Of a DNA stretch of 64,000 bases, positions 8,608-16,685 are shown one piece after another. The position numbers and the translations under genes were made by a program. This DNA is from CBDFGE01 sp965247055 (GTDB taxonomy: Bacteria > Chloroflexota > Dehalococcoidia > Lucifugimonadales > JAGWBF01). Within the stretch, counting starts at the first letter, position 1; each line of letters starts with the position of its first letter. The stretch spans positions 186,001 to 250,000 of the forward strand of contig CBDFGE010000002.1 in NCBI GenBank assembly GCA_965247055.1. Reading direction: 5' to 3'. The notes below the pieces were generated by a model that did no database searches, was not told where the DNA came from, and was given only the letters and a program-made list of their open reading frames with translations.

Positions 8608-9435
8608 CTACTTCCACCACAGTCCCACGGTGAAGAACCGCCGCACCCACCTGAGCCGCTCCCTCCTGGCCCGCGCCCACCGGGTGTCGCCCAGGGCCGC
8701 CTCTATCGAGCGTCGCTGCCCGTTCCTCCACACCCCCGCGAGCGGTTGGGTCTCGGGCGGCAGGGTCAGCCCGTGCTCCTCGGCCATAGCCAGCTCAAGG
8801 TTCAGGATGCGCTCCTCCGTCACCAGCCACGACAGGCTCCTGCCGTCGTTGGGATGGCCTTCCCTGAGCCTTCGCCACTCCTCAACCAGCGGCCACGCCG
8901 CGCCATAGACCTCCTCGTCGTCTGGCGCAGGCTCACGGGTTACCAGCTCGGGATACTTCCGCCGGGACTGGACACGGACCACAGGCTTTCTAACCTCACT
9001 GGCCGCTGACGCTCCGCCGTATCCCGCCTCCACCTGGGCCAGACGCCGTTCCCACTGCCGCAGCGCCCCCGCGTGCTCGTCTTTGAGCGCCTTGATCTCG
9101 CCCTCCATAGTGGTCCGCATCTCTCCGAGGCCGCTGGCGATCTGCTGCTCCAACGCCTCCATGCGCTGATCCAGGGCTTCGATGCGCTCCTGCTGGGCCG
9201 CCATCGCCGCCTTCTCCCTGGACAGCAGCTGCGCTTCCAATGCGGTCCGCATCCACTTGGAGAGAGCTCCCTGCTCCAGACACGCCTTCACCGTCCGGGG
9301 ATCGACGCCCAGAATCTCCCCCGCTCCTTTGCGCTGATGCTTCCTCACCAGGTCGTGAAGCAGCGCCATGAGCCTGAGCTCGTGCAGGTCCTCGATGCTC
9401 CTCGTTCTTTCCAACGGCCTCCCTCTCGAACTCAT
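8608..9435 (-). CDS. Coiled-coil DNA-binding-like protein (copy A)
   Basis: Start ATG 9435 follows GGAAGGAGGGATAGGTC. 275 residues. N-terminus RTRSIEDLHELRLMALLHDL.. and GAGEILGVDPRTVKACL form a helix-turn-helix-like segment. Residues about 70-160 are a heptad-rich coiled coil (ERIEALDQRMEALEQQI, LKDEHAGALRQWERRLAQVE). The C-terminal 110 residues (REPAPDDEEVYGAAWPLVEE.., RRSIEAALGDTRWARARR) are almost identical to the copy at 15858-16685, while the N-terminal part has diverged. The arrangement resembles sequence-specific binding proteins of mobile elements; no family is recognised. Confidence 0.65.
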   Translation of the reverse strand: MSSRGRPLERTRSIEDLHELRLMALLHDLVRKHQRKGAGEILGVDPRTVKACLEQGALSKWMRTALEAQLLSREKAAMAAQQERIEALDQRMEALEQQIASGLGEMRTTMEGEIKALKDEHAGALRQWERRLAQVEAGYGGASAASEVRKPVVRVQSRRKYPELVTREPAPDDEEVYGAAWPLVEEWRRLREGHPNDGRSLSWLVTEERILNLELAMAEEHGLTLPPETQPLAGVWRNGQRRSIEAALGDTRWARARRERLRWVRRFFTVGLWWK

Positions 9436-9710
9436 GACCTATCCCTCCTTCCCTGCAACGATGTCGTTTTGGCCCGCTTTTCCTGCAATGAGGCCCGTCT
9501 TCACGCCTCGCAGCGGTGTCGCTCGTCACTACGAACTCTGCTGCCACCCCCTGGAACACGCTCTGGACACAAAGTGCTTGCTGAGATGGTCCTGTAGGGG
9601 GTGTTTTACCCCCGAATTAGCTTGCTCAGGACCCCGACTTCCCTTTTTGGAACAAACTCAAATCTCTGTACACGTCCATCACACCACGAAGGCCCCTGGG
9701 AACGTCAGGG

Positions 9711-9746
9711 CTTGAAAGGGAGGGTGAGCTCACCCTCCCTTTCAAG
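9711..9746. repeat. Perfect 36-base palindrome at the cassette edge
   Basis: CTTGAAAGGGAGGGTGAG is followed directly by its exact reverse complement, centred on GAGCTC. It marks the outer end of cassette A. At the edge of cassette B (about 15,556-15,588) only one arm is intact. Confidence 0.85.
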
Positions 9747-9883
9747 GGATTATGCCCAGATCGCTGGAAGCCCACACTTGAATGGGAGGGGCGTACGACG
9801 CCGCAAGTCCAACACTCAGAGCCGAAGGAAAGGACAGTTGCTCCCGCACCATCCCTAGAGAGCCCAACCACCGGAATAGCGAT

Positions 9884-10096
9884 ATGGAAGAGACCAAGAA
9901 CCAGCACAAACCCAAAGGCACCAGGAAAGACCCCGGTGAGCTGCGGGTCGTGAGCATCGACTTCAACCCCGGCCCCGACGCCCAGGACCGGCGGCGCCGC
10001 CTCTTCACCCTGCTCGTCAAGTACGCAACCGAAGACAAGCTCCCCGCACCGGACGCGGACTCTTCATCAGAGGACGGCGGCGAGGTAGAAGCCTGA
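9884..10096 (+). CDS. Small acidic-tailed protein coupled to the PAPS-reductase-like gene
   Basis: 70 codons from ATG 9884 (MEETKNQHKPKGTRKD..), with LRVVSIDFNPGPDAQDRRRR.. and an acidic Ser/Glu tail. Its TGA overlaps the next ATG (TGATG at 10094-10098), so the two are translationally coupled. The motif DFNPGPDAQDRRRRLFTLL, with a C-terminal disordered tail, is common in small proteins placed before mobile-element recombinase modules; function unknown. An upstream in-frame ATG (9782) would add 34 residues, but without homology or a ribosome site. Confidence 0.6.
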   Translation: MEETKNQHKPKGTRKDPGELRVVSIDFNPGPDAQDRRRRLFTLLVKYATEDKLPAPDADSSSEDGGEVEA

Positions 10097-10950
10097 TGCA
10101 GCCCACCCATTCCCTGAGGGTCATCAGCCTGGGCGGAGGCGTCCAGTCCTCCGTCATGGCCCTCATGGCAAGCCAGGGAGCATTGGGACCTATCCCTGAC
10201 TGCGCCATCTTCGCCGACACCTACTGGGAGCCTCCCAGTCTCTACACCCACCTGGACTGGCTGTCCAGCAATCTGAGCTTCCCACTGTACGCCGTGGACA
10301 ACGAGCGCAGCCTCCGAGAGGACGCCAAAGCCCTCACCAACCACTCCGGCAACCGGGGCTTCATCGACCTTCCCCTATACCTCAAGGGACCTGCCCGCGC
10401 AGGAGAGCGGAACGGACAGGGCGACGGCATGGGGCGGCGGCAGTGCACCGAGCACTACAAGATAAGGCCAGTCCGCCGGAAGATTCGGGAGCTGCTGCGA
10501 CTCACAAAAGGACAACGTGTTCCGTCCGGCACCGCCGTCGAGCTGTGGCTGGGCATCTCTACCGACGAGGCCATCCGCATGAAGCCCTCCCGCGACAGAT
10601 GGATACAGAACCGTTACCCCCTCATCGAAGCTGGGATGTCCAGGAAGCAATGCATTGCGCGGTGGCAGGCCCGCTACGACCGGCCGCTGGAGCGTTCAGC
10701 CTGCGTCGGCTGTCCCTACCAGTCCCGCCAACGGTGGGTAGAGACCAAGCGCAGATGGCCGGAGCTGTTCGCTGAGGCGGTCGAGATTGACGCCAACCTC
10801 AGAGGACGGCTGGCCTTCGCCAAGGAGCCCTACCTGCATCCTCGACGAGTGGCCCTCGCGCAGGCGGTCAGCCTCGATGAGGCGGATGTCGGAACCGACC
10901 GGCACCCGGACGGGTTCGGCAACGAGTGCGAGGGGCACTGCGGGCTCTAA
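10096..10950 (+). CDS. PAPS-reductase-like PP-loop protein of a mobile element
   Basis: 284 residues. N-terminal PP-loop SLGGGVQSSVMAL (about residues 9-21) is the ATP-binding signature of the adenosine-specific PP-ATPase/PAPS reductase superfamily. Conserved cysteines: RRQCTEHYKIRP, ACVGCPYQS and the C-terminal ECEGHCG, a pattern that could hold an Fe-S cluster as in DndC/TtuA-type proteins. True assimilatory PAPS reductases end in ECGLH; this one does not. Relatives are common in phages and integrative elements, where DNA or tRNA sulfur modification has been suggested. A second copy leaves the window at the right edge beside the second recombinase. Substrate unknown. Confidence 0.7.
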   Translation: MQPTHSLRVISLGGGVQSSVMALMASQGALGPIPDCAIFADTYWEPPSLYTHLDWLSSNLSFPLYAVDNERSLREDAKALTNHSGNRGFIDLPLYLKGPARAGERNGQGDGMGRRQCTEHYKIRPVRRKIRELLRLTKGQRVPSGTAVELWLGISTDEAIRMKPSRDRWIQNRYPLIEAGMSRKQCIARWQARYDRPLERSACVGCPYQSRQRWVETKRRWPELFAEAVEIDANLRGRLAFAKEPYLHPRRVALAQAVSLDEADVGTDRHPDGFGNECEGHCGL

Positions 10951-11031
10951 GGGGCCGCATTCACGACGAGACGGCGGGGAGCCTATTTTCTAGTTGTCAA
11001 GGCGCTTCACTGCTGCGGAGAGGAGGGCGCT

Positions 11032-12252
11032 ATGGCAGAAAGAGCAGAGGAGCGGGTCATGAAGAAGACGGTCGCAGCTGGCGAGCTTGATGCTCCGTAT
11101 CAAGTGGTCTTTGGAGATGTGTCGAAGATTGTCGATGCCGCCAGGGACTCGGCAACCCGTTCGGTGAATGCCGCCATGACTGCCGCGTATTGGTTGATCG
11201 GACACCGCATCGTTGAGTTCGAGCAGTCAGGAGAAGAGCGGGCTACGTACGGGACCGCGCTCATGGAAAGACTGGCGGCGGACTTGACCCAGCGGTTTGG
11301 ACGCGGCTTCTCCCGTCAGAACATCCAATACATGCGGCTCTTCTACGTCTCATATCCATCCGTTCAGATTCGCCAGGCGCTGTCTGGCAAATTGGCTCGA
11401 TCACCTAGGCGTCGGATACGCCAGACGGCGTCGGGCGAATCCGACACAACTTCCATTGAACTACGCCTGGGAGAGCTTCTCGCGGCCTTTCCGCTGCCCT
11501 GGTCCGCCTACGTGCGGCTGCTCTCGGTCAAGAACACCAGCGCCCGTGAATTCTATGGAGCAGAGGCGCTGCGAGGAGGGTGGTCGGTTCGCCAGCTTGA
11601 TCGGCAGATCAATTCCCAGTTCTACGAGCGCACGGCTCTATCGAAGAACAAGGCCGCCATGCTGACGGAGGGACAGAAGCCCCGTCACGAAGATCGCGTG
11701 GAGATTAAAGACCCGTTCGTCCTCGAGTTCCTCGACCTCAAGGACGAGTACTCCGAAAGCGATCTGGAAGAGGCGCTCATCCGCCACCTGGAGACCTTCC
11801 TCTTGGAACTGGGCGGTGACTTCTGCTTCATGGGCCGCCAAAGGCGTCTGCGCATCGGCGACAAATGGTACCGGGTCGACTTGCTGTTCTTTCACCGGCG
11901 GCTGCGATGTCTGGTAGTCATCGACTTGAAGATCGGTGGTTTCACTCACGCCGACGCCGGGCAGATGCACCTCTACCTGAACTATGCGCGGGCGCACTGG
12001 GGCCGCGAGGGCGAGAACCCGCCCGTTGGACTGGTCCTCTGCTCAGAAAAGGATGAGGCGCTTGCGCGATATGCCCTCGAAGGCTTGCCAAACAACGTGA
12101 TGGCAGCGGAGTACCGAATTACCCTGCCCAACGAGGAGCTCCTGGCAGCGGAGATCGACCGAACGCGGCAGGTGATAGAATCGCGCGGCTCGATAACTTC
12201 AGAGGCTCCGCCAAATAGCGGCACGCTGACAGTAGAGAATCCGAAAGAATGA
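11032..12252 (+). CDS. DUF1016/YhcG-type PD-(D/E)XK nuclease
   Basis: Start ATG 11032 after GAGGAGGGCGCT. 406 residues. N-terminal domain (about 20-200) with AAYWLIGHRIVEFEQSG and FGRGFSRQNIQYMRLFY is the DUF1016 N-domain. The C-terminal nuclease domain carries YRVDLLFFHRRLRCLVVIDLK, matching D-x(n)-(D/E)-x-K, followed by GQMHLYLNYARAH. YhcG-like proteins are linked to Holliday junction or restriction-like functions on mobile islands and are often encoded near restriction systems. It stands alone here between the PAPS-like gene and the recombinase. An extra charged loop (about 120-140, RSPRRRIRQTASGESD) is unusual for the family. Confidence 0.85.
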   Translation: MAERAEERVMKKTVAAGELDAPYQVVFGDVSKIVDAARDSATRSVNAAMTAAYWLIGHRIVEFEQSGEERATYGTALMERLAADLTQRFGRGFSRQNIQYMRLFYVSYPSVQIRQALSGKLARSPRRRIRQTASGESDTTSIELRLGELLAAFPLPWSAYVRLLSVKNTSAREFYGAEALRGGWSVRQLDRQINSQFYERTALSKNKAAMLTEGQKPRHEDRVEIKDPFVLEFLDLKDEYSESDLEEALIRHLETFLLELGGDFCFMGRQRRLRIGDKWYRVDLLFFHRRLRCLVVIDLKIGGFTHADAGQMHLYLNYARAHWGREGENPPVGLVLCSEKDEALARYALEGLPNNVMAAEYRITLPNEELLAAEIDRTRQVIESRGSITSEAPPNSGTLTVENPKE

Positions 12253-12567
12253 GCAAGGCAACGCAACGACCGGGAACGGCAGACTCATCAGCAACTGTGC
12301 CGATGGAATTCGTTGGCGAGTCCGTGGAGCCTGCGATGCAACAAAGAGGGCCTGGCGTAGCGCATTTGAGAATGGCCCTTTGACGGTGCCCCGGCCACAG
12401 AGTAGAATGCTGGGTAGAAGTTGGCCCGGCGATGCGCTAACACCCCGGGCCGTGGCTCCACCTGAACGGATCAGGTGATGCGATTAGATTCTACTACTCG
12501 CAGACCCGCTCCCGACAGGAGGCGGGTCTCTTGTTTTTCTAACGAAGAACAACAATAGGAGGAAATC
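12253..12567 (+). promoter_or_regulatory. Leader of the large serine recombinase with two hairpins
   Basis: CACCTGA (12459-12465) pairs with TCAGGTG (12471-12477). AGACCCGC (12502-12509) pairs with GCGGGTCT (12522-12529) and is followed by a T-rich stretch (12531-12538), a typical intrinsic terminator placed just before the ribosome site AGGAGGAAATC. Both hairpins are conserved in the leader of the second recombinase (63.17-63.24 kb), along with GTGGCTCCACCTG and a GGCCCGGG box. This suggests attenuation of recombinase expression or an attachment site. Confidence 0.6.
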
Positions 12568-14148
12568 ATGGCGAAGACCAGGGCACAGAGACAGGAGCAC
12601 GGCAACAGGGCGGCCATCTACGCCCGCGTCTCGGACAAGAGCCAGGCTGAGGACGACAAGACCTCCCTTTCCGAGCAGACCACCGAGATGGAAGCCTACT
12701 GCGAGGGCAAGGGCATGACCATCACAGCACGCTATCAGGAGGTGGGCAGGGGCTGGACCAAGAAGCGCCCCGAGTTCCAGCGGATGCTCTCCGACGCCAA
12801 GCAGGGACTATTTGACACCATCGTCTGCTGGAAGTCCGATCGGCTGAGTAGAGGGATGTACCCCGCAGCCGCTCTGATGGAGGTGGTGGAGGCTCACCAG
12901 ATACGGCTTGAGGCCGTCATGGATGCCATCGACATGAAAACTTTCGGCCTGATGGCGGCCATCGGGAAGATTGAACTGGACAACTTCCGCGAGCGGTCGT
13001 CTTTGGGCAAGCGCGGGACTGCCAAGCAGGGCCGCATACCCTCCGGCGGCCTTCCCTACGGATACCGCATTGGAGACGACCGCAGGCCAGAGATAGACGA
13101 GGCCGAGGCGGAGATCGTCCGCCGAATCTTCCGTCAATACGTCCACGAAGGGATGGGCTCCCCCGCGATTGCATGGCAGCTGACCGACGACGGCATTCCC
13201 ACCGCCCAGGGCGGCCCGGCGTGGCGTCAGGCCCAGGTACATAGCCTCCTGGGAAACGACAGCTACTTGGGCATCTGGGCCTACGGGAAGACCCGGCAAG
13301 TCTCGACCGAAGATGGAACGAAGGTATTCGACCAGCCGAAGGACGCCTGGATAGAAGTGCCGATTCCACCGCTGATAGACCAAGAGACCTGGGATATGGT
13401 CCAGATCCTTAAAAAGCAACGGCTCATGCGGTCCACGAGGAATACGAAGGTCTTTTATCTATTGCAGCATCTTCTGAGATGCAGCGAGTGCGGTCTCCAC
13501 TTCGGTGGGAGGTCTGTTTGGAACGATAGCAGCCCCCGCAGCGGTAAGCTTGATCCGGCCAATCCTCGGCGCTACTACAAGTGCACCGGGATGCACTCGA
13601 TGCGGCTACGCTGCCGGGAGCGACCCTACCTCAGGGCTGAGCCGTTGGAGGAGTTGGTGTGGAGCGAGGTCAGCCGCGTCCTTCAGAACCCCGACTTGAT
13701 TGTGGCGGGGATCGAGTCCCTCGACGCTCAGGACAGCGGTGCCCTTGATGAGGAGATCAGCAAAGCGGAGCGCCAACTGAGGTCTGTCCAGATGGAAGAG
13801 GACCGCGCTATCAGACTGTATGTATCTGGGAAGATCACCGAGGCCCAACTTGACCATCAGCGCAAATTCATCACCGAACGCCTGGAACTCCTCCGGAGTC
13901 AACTCGATGACCTCCAGGCCAGGGCGGCGAGCGGAACTGCAAAGCGCGCTACGATGGAGGCAGTCCTGGCCTGGGCTGGAGAGGTTGGCGATGGACTGGA
14001 CGACATGACACCCGAGCAACGTAAGGCCGTCCTCCAGTTGGTTCTCGATGACGCTATAATCGACAAGCACAACCAGGTGCGCATCAACCTGGCGATCCCT
14101 GTAGAAGTACCTGTGTCGATTGCATCTGCTTCATCAGCATGGACTTGA
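12568..14148 (+). CDS. Large serine recombinase/integrase (copy 1)
   Basis: 526 residues, start after AGGAGGAAATC. Catalytic domain with nucleophile Ser22 in IYARVSDKSQ and the DRLSRG motif (about residue 92). DUF4102-like recombinase domain around GGLPYGYRI. Zinc ribbon with CSECGLHFGG and later Cys in CTGMHSMRLRC, then a coiled coil (about 395-450). This is the standard build of large serine integrases, which insert element DNA at a short att site. Its 3' end abuts a broken second serine recombinase on the other strand, consistent with insertion there. About 75% of residues appear shared with the copy at 61.5 kb. Confidence 0.9.
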   Translation: MAKTRAQRQEHGNRAAIYARVSDKSQAEDDKTSLSEQTTEMEAYCEGKGMTITARYQEVGRGWTKKRPEFQRMLSDAKQGLFDTIVCWKSDRLSRGMYPAAALMEVVEAHQIRLEAVMDAIDMKTFGLMAAIGKIELDNFRERSSLGKRGTAKQGRIPSGGLPYGYRIGDDRRPEIDEAEAEIVRRIFRQYVHEGMGSPAIAWQLTDDGIPTAQGGPAWRQAQVHSLLGNDSYLGIWAYGKTRQVSTEDGTKVFDQPKDAWIEVPIPPLIDQETWDMVQILKKQRLMRSTRNTKVFYLLQHLLRCSECGLHFGGRSVWNDSSPRSGKLDPANPRRYYKCTGMHSMRLRCRERPYLRAEPLEELVWSEVSRVLQNPDLIVAGIESLDAQDSGALDEEISKAERQLRSVQMEEDRAIRLYVSGKITEAQLDHQRKFITERLELLRSQLDDLQARAASGTAKRATMEAVLAWAGEVGDGLDDMTPEQRKAVLQLVLDDAIIDKHNQVRINLAIPVEVPVSIASASSAWT

Positions 14149-14443
14149 AGGCCACGGCGTGCTCCCGTTTGCGGGTGAAGCGTGAGAACTTCCAAACAAG
14201 AATCTCATGGAAGGGGGAGTTGAGCTTGCTGGCCTCGTCCAGCATCTTTCTGAATTGGGGCCGGTCGGCGATGCGTCCGCTCTCGGCCTCGTCCACATAC
14301 TCCCGCGCTACGACGTAGCCGTTCTTCTCCGCGTAGTCTCGAAGCGCCCTGAGCTGGGCGGACACGGACAGGTCCACGTCCTGCCGGTTGCTGGACACCC
14401 GTGCGTAGAGGGCTGCTGGTGTTGGGTCATTTTGTTGTTTCAT
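14084..14443 (-). pseudogene. Serine recombinase N-terminal fragment
   Basis: ATG 14443 (after GAGGATATAC) starts MKQQNDPTPAALYARVSS with nucleophile Ser17. The frame continues through YVDEAESGRIADRPQFRKML and LVWKFSRFTRKREHAVAFKS, a normal resolvase catalytic domain, then runs into the 3' end of recombinase copy 1 and stops. Only about 105 native residues remain. A C-terminal fragment of the same kind of enzyme lies at 60.3-61.5 kb on the same strand. The catalytic domain alone lacks DNA-binding parts, so it is presumably inactive. Confidence 0.75.
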
Positions 14444-14514
14444 GTATATCCTCACTCCCTTGAAAGTTGGTTTGCAATGAGATCGATATCGTCTTCATGT
14501 CCTGGCGTTTGCTA

Positions 14515-14919
14515 TCAGCCCTCAAGGGTAGACAGTAACCGGGGTGCGTTGAGTATCCTGATCCCGCCGTGCTCTCCAAGTGGCAGAAGATGCCGCCGGT
14601 CTCCCGTGACCAGGTAGTCGGCAGAAGCCTCTACCGCACACCCCAGGATCCGGTTGTCCGCTTCGTTTCCCTCGATCACCTGTGGCACCTGCTGGGGGTC
14701 GATGATGTTTGCCGCGTCCCGCAGTATCTCGATGGCCCTGTGTGTGTTCTCCTCCTCCCAGCCAAACTTGCGAGTCAATACCCCTGCACCCTCTTCCAGG
14801 ACAAAAGATGAGAGACAGAGCTCGAAGCGCCCCCTGTGGGCCAGCTCCAGCACTAGGCGCTCGTTCCCAGGGAAGTTGAGACCTGAGACGATGACGTTGG
14901 TGTCCAGGACGACCCTCAT
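14515..14919 (-). CDS. PIN-domain toxin of a toxin-antitoxin pair
   Basis: 134 residues. MRVVLDTNVIVSGLNFPGNE has the first catalytic Asp (6), Glu and Asp follow in IEGNEADNRILGCAVEASAD, and the last acid is in YLVTGDRRHLLPLG. This is the PIN subfamily annotated as putative toxin component, PIN family (COG1569). PIN toxins are Mg-dependent ribonucleases. Its ATG overlaps the TGA of the upstream antitoxin gene (ATGA, 14916-14919), so the two are coupled. Complete length, no damage seen. Confidence 0.9.
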   Translation of the reverse strand: MRVVLDTNVIVSGLNFPGNERLVLELAHRGRFELCLSSFVLEEGAGVLTRKFGWEEENTHRAIEILRDAANIIDPQQVPQVIEGNEADNRILGCAVEASADYLVTGDRRHLLPLGEHGGIRILNAPRLLSTLEG

Positions 14920-15173
14920 GCCCGGGTAGGACCGACTTCAGAGCGGTATTCCTCCACCAGCGGTCCCACATCCTCGGGTCCGAGACCCTGCTCCCTGGCC
15001 CGCTGCTCTCCGTACTGGAGCAGCGCTCTCCACTCACATTCTTCGATGTAGCGGATCAGCGCTTCCCGCAGGAACTCACTTCTGGTGCGTCCCTCTTGCT
15101 TCATCACCTCGTCCACCCGCTCCGCCATCTCTGGAGGCAGGGAGAAGGTGATGGTCTTCGTTGTTCTTGGCAT
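14916..15173 (-). CDS. Ribbon-helix-helix antitoxin
   Basis: Start ATG 15173, after GTGGAGGCCGAC; an upstream GTG in frame is less well placed. 85 residues: MPRTTKTITFSLPPEMAERV.. is the beta strand and first helix of a CopG/MetJ fold, with RTRSEFLREALIRYIEE as the second helix. The acidic C-terminal tail (GPEDVGPLVEEYRSE) would wrap the partner PIN toxin. RHH antitoxins usually repress their own promoter, which would lie at 15174-15240. Confidence 0.9.
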   Translation of the reverse strand: MPRTTKTITFSLPPEMAERVDEVMKQEGRTRSEFLREALIRYIEECEWRALLQYGEQRAREQGLGPEDVGPLVEEYRSEVGPTRA

Positions 15174-15185
15174 GTCGGCCTCCAC

Positions 15186-15857
15186 ACTATGTTACCGAGT
15201 CTTACTCTAATATTGCACCGACGATGGACCCGCTGTCAACGGCCCGGAGACACCTTCACAGGTATGGAGATGCTGGGAAGAACTCCTTCGATTCCTTTAG
15301 GGTTCTGCTGAGTCCTCCCCTGTAGGACCTAAATGTAGAGCAGAGCTAAAGACCCAGCGCTCCGGGGCCCCTATTGCTAAATGATTGCTGCATGTGAGCG
15401 AGCAATTTCGAGCGAGATGCCCAAAATACCCTCCCTACAGCATGGGCCCGGCAGCGCAGCCAGAAACGGTCTCGGTTGACCTTGCTGGACACCTGAAGCA
15501 AGGGGCGCCTAGATCATCATAAGCATTGACCCAGCTTCATTCATGAGGTGTGGGGGAGGGCACGCTCACCCTCCCTTTCAAGCCCTGACGTTTCCAGGGG
15601 CCTTCGTGGTGTGATGGACGTGTACAGAGATTTGAGTTTGTTCCAAAAAGGGAAGTCGGGGTCCTGAGCAAGCTAATTCGGGGAGAAACCACCCCCTATA
15701 GGACCATCTCAGCAAGCACTTTGTGTCCAGAGCGGGTTCCAGGGGGTGGTGCCAGGACGGGCTAGGGAAACTTCCCGAAAAGGAAGTGCCGATTTGTGAG
15801 CCGACTTCCCTTTCGTCGTGGAGAAGTTTCCTTTTCGGAAGTGGGAGTGAGGGACCG
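15186..15857. other. Intergenic; outer edge of cassette copy B
   Basis: 15186-15550 shows no gene. From about 15,556 the sequence matches, in reverse, the outer edge of cassette A (9.57-9.745 kb), including CACCCTCCCTTTCAAG and TTGTTCCAAAAAGGGAAGTC. The latter lies just upstream of the coiled-coil gene and may hold its promoter. An inverted pair, GAAACTTCCCGAAAAGGAAG and GAAGTTTCCTTTTCGGAAG (15.77-15.84 kb), lies directly before the start. Confidence 0.5.
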
Positions 15858-16685
15858 ATGAAAGAGAGGGCTGTAGCGATGGAAAAGACGAGGAGCCTGG
15901 AGAACCTGCACGAGTTGCGGCTCATGGCGCTGCTGCTCGACGTGATACGCGAGAAAGGGCGCATGGAAGCGGCGGACCTGCTGGGCGTCAACTACAAGAC
16001 CCTGGCTAGAGCCGTGGAGACCGGCAGCCTTTCGCCGCGCATGAGCCATGCGTTGGATCGTTTGCTCCTGTCCAGGGAGTCCAAAGCTATGGCCGCGCAG
16101 CAGGAACGCATCGCAGCTCTGGAGGGGCGGGTGGAGGGCCTGGAACAGAAGATCAAGAGCAGTCTCGGCAAGGTGCCAGCCTTCGTCGAGGGCCAGGTGA
16201 AGGCCCTGGGAGAGGAGCACACCAGGGCTCTGCGCCAGTTGGAGCGACGGGTGGCTGAGGTCGGGGCCGGGCAGGGGTCGGGGAGCGGGGCTAATGCGGT
16301 TCGCAAGCCGGTTGGTAATACCACGTTTCGGCGGAAGTATCCCGAGCTGGTGACCCGTGAACCTGCACCAGACGACGAGGAGGTCTATGGCGCGGCGTGG
16401 CCGCTGGTCGAGGAGTGGCGAAGGCTCAGGGAAGGCCATCCCAACGACGGCAGGAGCCTGTCGTGGCTGGTGACGGAGGAGCGCATCCTGAATCTGGAGC
16501 TGGCTATGGCCGAGGAGCATGGGCTGACCCTGCCGCCCGAGACCCAGCCGCTCGCGGGGGTGTGGAGGAACGGGCAGCGACGCTCGATAGAAGCGGCCCT
16601 GGGCGACACCCGGTGGGCGCGGACCAGGAGGGAGCGGCTCAGGTGGGTGCGGCGGTTCTTCACCGTGGGACTGTGGTGGAAGTAG
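15858..16685 (+). CDS. Coiled-coil DNA-binding-like protein (copy B)
   Basis: Start ATG 15858 (MKERAVAMEKTRSLENLHEL..); ATG 15879 is an alternative. 275 residues, the same length as copy A. N-terminal helix-turn-helix-like AADLLGVNYKTLARAVE, coiled coil (ERIAALEGRVEGLEQKI, LRQLERRVAEVG), and a C-terminal 110 residues nearly identical to copy A. The strong difference in divergence between the N- and C-terminal parts points to gene conversion of the 3' part or swapping of the recognition domain. Confidence 0.65.
   Translation: MKERAVAMEKTRSLENLHELRLMALLLDVIREKGRMEAADLLGVNYKTLARAVETGSLSPRMSHALDRLLLSRESKAMAAQQERIAALEGRVEGLEQKIKSSLGKVPAFVEGQVKALGEEHTRALRQLERRVAEVGAGQGSGSGANAVRKPVGNTTFRRKYPELVTREPAPDDEEVYGAAWPLVEEWRRLREGHPNDGRSLSWLVTEERILNLELAMAEEHGLTLPPETQPLAGVWRNGQRRSIEAALGDTRWARTRRERLRWVRRFFTVGLWWK

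Larger units (their letters stand above)
5056..9746 (-). repeat. Mobile cassette copy A (inverted relative to copy B)
   Basis: Gene order on the reverse strand: coiled-coil protein, small membrane protein, 156-residue protein, primase-start remnant, multi-HTH protein, small ORF, hairpin. The same order is found on the plus strand at 15.55-20.47 kb. The segments 8468-9000 and 16320-16830, and 9590-9745 and 15560-15720, are nearly identical as reverse complements; the rest has diverged. Copy A ends at a perfect 36-base palindrome (9711-9746). Confidence 0.8.
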
